DNA of 64,000 bases from Limnohabitans sp. (lineage in GTDB: Bacteria; Pseudomonadota; Gammaproteobacteria; Burkholderiales; Burkholderiaceae_C). The DNA lies in NCBI RefSeq assembly GCF_017848645.1, contig NZ_JAFEIF010000051.1, positions 1-64,000 of the forward strand, written 5' to 3'. This document shows, in pieces, positions 60,982 through 64,000 of the stretch; the stretch's first letter is position 1; each line of letters opens with the position of its first letter. The position numbers were made by a program, and so were the translations under genes. The notes beneath the pieces are model-generated. The model saw nothing but the letters and a program-made list of their open reading frames with translations, was not told the origin of the DNA and made no database searches.

Positions 60982-63251
60982 AACGCCGCACCTGGATTTT
61001 GAGCGCCTTGGGCGCAACTGGCGCACTCGTGGTGGGCTGGGGTGCGATGCCTGCCCGCTCACGCCTGGGTTCACCCGAATTGATGCTGCCCACGCAAGGC
61101 GATGTGGCGCTGAATGGCTGGATCAAGATCGCCGCCGATGGCGCGGTGATGCTGGCCATGCCGCGCAGCGAAATGGGCCAAGGCGTGCACACCGCGCTGG
61201 CCATGCTGGTGGCCGAAGAGCTGGACGTGCCCCTCGCCCGCGTGCGCCTGGAACAAGCCGGGGCCGACAGCATTTACGGCAACGTGGCCATGCTGGTGGC
61301 CAGCCTCCCCTTTCACCCGCTGGACAGCGAAGGCGAAAAACCCGCCAAGATCAAACTGGCCGAGTGGATGGTGGGCAAGATCGCCCGCGAGCTGGGCATC
61401 AACGCCACAGGCGGATCGTCTTCGGTGGCCGACCTGTGGGAGCCGCTGCGCATGGCCGCCGCCACCGCACGCACCAGCCTGGTGCAAGCCGCTGCCGCCG
61501 CCTGGAAAGTGCCCGCCAGCGAGATCACCGTGCGCGATGGCGTGATGCAACACGCCTCGGGCCAAAAGGCGCACTACGGCCAAATGGGCGCAGCCGCTGC
61601 AGGCAGCACCCCGGCCAACATCACCCCCAAAGCCCGTCAGGACTGGAAGCTGATCGGCCAAAACGCCGCGCGCAGCGACATCCCAGCCAAAGTCACGGGC
61701 CAAGCGCAATTCGGTATGGACGTGCGCTTGCCCGGCCTGCTGTTTGCGGCCGTGCGCATGAACCCGGTGCTGGGTGGCGCATCCGCCACCATGGACACCC
61801 AGGCCGCACTGGCCTTGCCGGGCGTGAGCCAGGTGGTGGCGCTGGACGCTTGGGGCGGCGGCACAGGCGGTTTGGCCGTCGTGGCCAGCAACACCTGGCA
61901 GGCCCGCCAAGGCGCACAAGCCGTGAAGGTGCAGTGGCCCACAGCTGCTGCAGGTGCACCAGGTGCAGCCGACACCACCCGTATCCAGGCCGATCTGCTC
62001 AAGGCCCTGAACACCGAAAGCGGCTTCACATTCCACGAGCAAGGCCTGCCACTCAAAGCCGAACAAACGGCGGCCAGCCGCATCGATGCGCTATTCCAAG
62101 CGCCCTACTTGGCCCACGCCACCATGGAGCCGATGAACTGCACGGCACAGGTGAAAGACGGCAAAGTCGAAGTTTGGGTGCCCACGCAGGTGCCACAAAT
62201 GGCGCGTGCCATGGCCGCCAAAGTGGCGGGGGTCAAAGAGGAGCAAGTCACCGTGCATGTGACGCTGCTCGGCGGCGGCTTTGGTCGCAGGCTGGAGGTC
62301 GACTTTGTCGGGCAGGCCGTGCAAGTGGCCATGGCCAGCAAGGGCGCGCCCGTGCAGCTGGTCTGGTCGCGCGAAGAAGACATGACCCACGACTTTTACC
62401 GCCCGATGCACCTGGCCAAATTCCAGGCGTCCATCGACGCGCAAGGCGAAGTCAGCAGCTTGCGCATCAAGTCGGCGGGCGACGCCATCACCCCGCGCTG
62501 GATGGCACGGGCCGCGCCGCACTTGTCGGGTCCCATCGACATGCCCGACAAAACCACTTCCGAGGGCCTGTTCGATCTGCCCTACGGCTTTTTGAACCAG
62601 CACATGAGCCATGTGGCCACCAAGTCTGGCGTGCCCGTGGGCTTCTGGCGCTCGGTAGGCCATTCGCACAACGCTTTTTTCTCGGAAAGCTTCATTGACG
62701 AACTGGCCTTGGCCACAAAACAAGACCCGCTGGCTTTTCGCCTGAAGCTGTTGAAAGACGCGCCGCGTTATGCGGCCGTGCTGCAGCTGGCTGCAAAACA
62801 AGCAGGCTGGGGCAAGGCTTTGCCCGCAGGTCGTGCGCAAGGTATCGCGCTGCACAAATCCTTTGGCTCCATCGTGGCGCAAGTGGCCGAAGTTTCGGTC
62901 GAGCAAGGCCAGATCCGTGTGCACCGGGTGGTCTGCGCCATCGACTGCGGCACCGTGGTCAACCCCGACACCGTGGCCCAGCAAATGCAAAGCAGCGTGG
63001 TCTACGCGTTGAGTGCCGCGCTGTTCGGCCAAATCGACATCGTGGGCGGCGTGGTGCAGCAAAGCAATTTTCCGAGCTACCCCATGGTCACACTCAGCCA
63101 GGCCCCGGTTGTGGAAACCCACATCGTGCCCAGCACCCGCCACCCGGCGGGCGTGGGCGAACCGGCCGTACCGCCGCTGGCCCCGGCCGTGGGCAATGCG
63201 CTGTTTGCTTTGACCGGCAAACGGCAGAGGGCTTTGCCGCTGAAGGTGTGA
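60978..63251 (+). CDS. iorB: Molybdopterin-binding subunit of an IorAB-type hydroxylase
   Basis: A 757-aa subunit of the xanthine-oxidase superfamily. The N-terminus [21 protein letters not shown] looks like a Tat signal or anchor, so the enzyme should be periplasmic. Two molybdopterin-binding halves follow ([19 protein letters not shown] near the start; [15 protein letters not shown] in the middle) and the catalytic Glu728 in [17 protein letters not shown]. Family members oxidise aldehydes or N-heterocycles and use cytochrome c. No cytochrome gene is adjacent. Confidence 0.9.
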   Translation: MKRRTWILSALGATGALVVGWGAMPARSRLGSPELMLPTQGDVALNGWIKIAADGAVMLAMPRSEMGQGVHTALAMLVAEELDVPLARVRLEQAGADSIYGNVAMLVASLPFHPLDSEGEKPAKIKLAEWMVGKIARELGINATGGSSSVADLWEPLRMAAATARTSLVQAAAAAWKVPASEITVRDGVMQHASGQKAHYGQMGAAAAGSTPANITPKARQDWKLIGQNAARSDIPAKVTGQAQFGMDVRLPGLLFAAVRMNPVLGGASATMDTQAALALPGVSQVVALDAWGGGTGGLAVVASNTWQARQGAQAVKVQWPTAAAGAPGAADTTRIQADLLKALNTESGFTFHEQGLPLKAEQTAASRIDALFQAPYLAHATMEPMNCTAQVKDGKVEVWVPTQVPQMARAMAAKVAGVKEEQVTVHVTLLGGGFGRRLEVDFVGQAVQVAMASKGAPVQLVWSREEDMTHDFYRPMHLAKFQASIDAQGEVSSLRIKSAGDAITPRWMARAAPHLSGPIDMPDKTTSEGLFDLPYGFLNQHMSHVATKSGVPVGFWRSVGHSHNAFFSESFIDELALATKQDPLAFRLKLLKDAPRYAAVLQLAAKQAGWGKALPAGRAQGIALHKSFGSIVAQVAEVSVEQGQIRVHRVVCAIDCGTVVNPDTVAQQMQSSVVYALSAALFGQIDIVGGVVQQSNFPSYPMVTLSQAPVVETHIVPSTRHPAGVGEPAVPPLAPAVGNALFALTGKRQRALPLKV

Positions 63252-63269
63252 ACTCAGCCCCAGAGTGAA

Positions 63270-64000
63270 TCACCCCCCGCGCAAAGCCTTGAGGATTTTC
63301 TGGCCGCCTCGGCCATTGACCTCTAGCCCCAAGCGCTTTTGTTCGGCGCGGATCGCTTCGCGCGTTTTGTCGCCCAACATGCCATCCACCGGGCCGATGT
63401 CGTGGCCGCGCATCACCAGCAGGCCTTGCAACTCGCGCCGCTCGGCGCGGGACAGGCCCGCGTCATCGGTGGGCCAAGGCGTGGCGAAGGGGCCAGCGCC
63501 GCGCAGGCGATCGCTCAGGTGGGCAATGGCCAGGCCATAGCTCTCGGCCGCGTTGTAACTGTAGAGCGCGTCAAAGTTGCGCGTGACCAAAAAGGCAGGG
63601 CCATTGACACCGGCCAGCGTCAGCAAACCGACCGAGCCCAAATTGGCGGGCAAGGCCGAACCGTCCACCCGGCGCACGCCCCGCGCGGCCCAATCGGCCA
63701 CCGGGCGTTTGCTGCGGCGGCCCTCGCCTGCCAAAGAGATGCCAGCGGGCAGCTTGACTTCAATGCCCCAAGGCAAGCCACTTTGCCAACCCGCACGGGC
63801 CAAAAAGTTGGCGGTCGAACCCAGCGCGTCCACGGTGCTGTCCATCAAGTCTGCGCGGCCGTCGCCATCAAAGTCCACCGCCAGGCGCTCGAAAGTGCTG
63901 GGCATGAACTGGGTGTGGCCAAAGGCCCCCGCCCACGAACCCACAAAACGCTCGGGCGCGATGTGGCCGGCCTGCAAAATGCGCAGCGCAGCAAAAAACT
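63270..64000 (-). CDS. Lytic murein transglycosylase, MltB family (5' end outside window)
   Basis: Cleaves peptidoglycan glycan strands. The frame stays open to base 64000, so the start lies beyond the window. Visible: the slt-type domain with FVGSWAGAFGHTQFMPSTF and DFDGDGRADLMDSTVDALGSTANFLARAGW, and a C-terminal peptidoglycan-binding domain (ELQGLLVMRGHDIGPVDGMLGDKTREAI). It is convergent with iorB, 18 bases away. Confidence 0.92.
   Translation of the reverse strand, partial: FFAALRILQAGHIAPERFVGSWAGAFGHTQFMPSTFERLAVDFDGDGRADLMDSTVDALGSTANFLARAGWQSGLPWGIEVKLPAGISLAGEGRRSKRPVADWAARGVRRVDGSALPANLGSVGLLTLAGVNGPAFLVTRNFDALYSYNAAESYGLAIAHLSDRLRGAGPFATPWPTDDAGLSRAERRELQGLLVMRGHDIGPVDGMLGDKTREAIRAEQKRLGLEVNGRGGQKILKALRGG

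Noticed and set aside
1-64000. tRNA, rRNA, insertion sequences, prophage and toxin-antitoxin or defence systems
   Set aside because: No tRNA-like cloverleaf, transposase, integrase or known defence gene was recognised by eye; a covariance-model search for tRNAs and a profile search for defence genes would be decisive.

Overview
The window is an ordinary, gene-dense, high-GC bacterial chromosome segment from a betaproteobacterium, most likely Burkholderiales/Comamonadaceae. The grounds are a near-verbatim BktB-type beta-ketothiolase, a glnA-ntrB-ntrC cluster, a kynB-kynU-kynA operon, a DUF3579 gene beside argD-argF, and the purM / AI-2E permease / hda / HAD / pcnB / folK neighbourhood. This placement rests on recalled family resemblance and gene order, not on a search. 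I see no rRNA, tRNA, insertion sequence, prophage or CRISPR array. The first gene (2-529) and the last gene (63270-64000) are cut by the window edges.

Layout. 0-2.3 kb: cell-wall L,D-transpeptidase and a 2Fe-2S ferredoxin. 2.3-7.3 kb: nitrogen control (glnA, a DUF4124 protein, ntrB, ntrC) with two tandem NtrC-like sites upstream of glnA and a terminator hairpin inside the DUF4124 signal-peptide codons. 7.3-11.9 kb: a five-gene minus-strand run (beta-propeller, polysaccharide deacetylase, sterol-desaturase-like, EI24/CysZ-like, CinA-type). 12-20 kb: hydrolase, rsuA, dusC, acetyltransferase, two multiheme c-type cytochromes, an SDR and bktB. 20-25.4 kb: ridA, plsY, ybaK, aldo/keto reductase, acyl-CoA ligase and a divergent hydrolase. 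25.4-31 kb: a PagP-like outer-membrane protein, prfB with its programmed +1 frameshift, pepN, fbp. 31-38 kb: small unknown gene, NYN-like gene, NUDIX, CobD/CbiB-like, rsgA, phhB, Ste24-type protease, orn. 38-42.5 kb: DEAD-box helicase with a structured leader, then the rpsP-rimM-trmD-rplS ribosome cluster. 42.7-45 kb: TM2 protein and a phosphate uptake pair (DUF47 plus Pit) with a Pho box. 45-54 kb: DUF486, folK, pcnB, HAD phosphatase, hda, AI-2E permease, purM, SirB1-like, murJ, rpsT. 54-64 kb: DUF3579, argD-argF, a Cys-cluster protein, kynBUA, an IorAB-type molybdenum hydroxylase and an MltB-type transglycosylase.

How the genes work together. Several co-directional genes overlap by exactly four bases (ATGA), pointing to translationally coupled operons: DUF4124-ntrB, the two cytochromes, plsY-ridA, the M48 peptidase-phhB pair, AI-2E-hda-HAD-pcnB, argD-argF and iorA-iorB. 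The control elements most visible in the DNA are nitrogen (NtrC sites), phosphate (Pho box), release-factor autoregulation (prfB) and a likely helicase leader.

I did not find a convincing undescribed multi-gene system. The most interesting unexplained signals are small: the terminator inside the DUF4124 gene, the hairpin that covers the prfB ribosome-binding site, a long 9+12-bp inverted repeat in the gene-free stretch after rpsT, four tandem 16-bp repeats beside the NYN-like gene, and an orphan diheme/triheme cytochrome pair.
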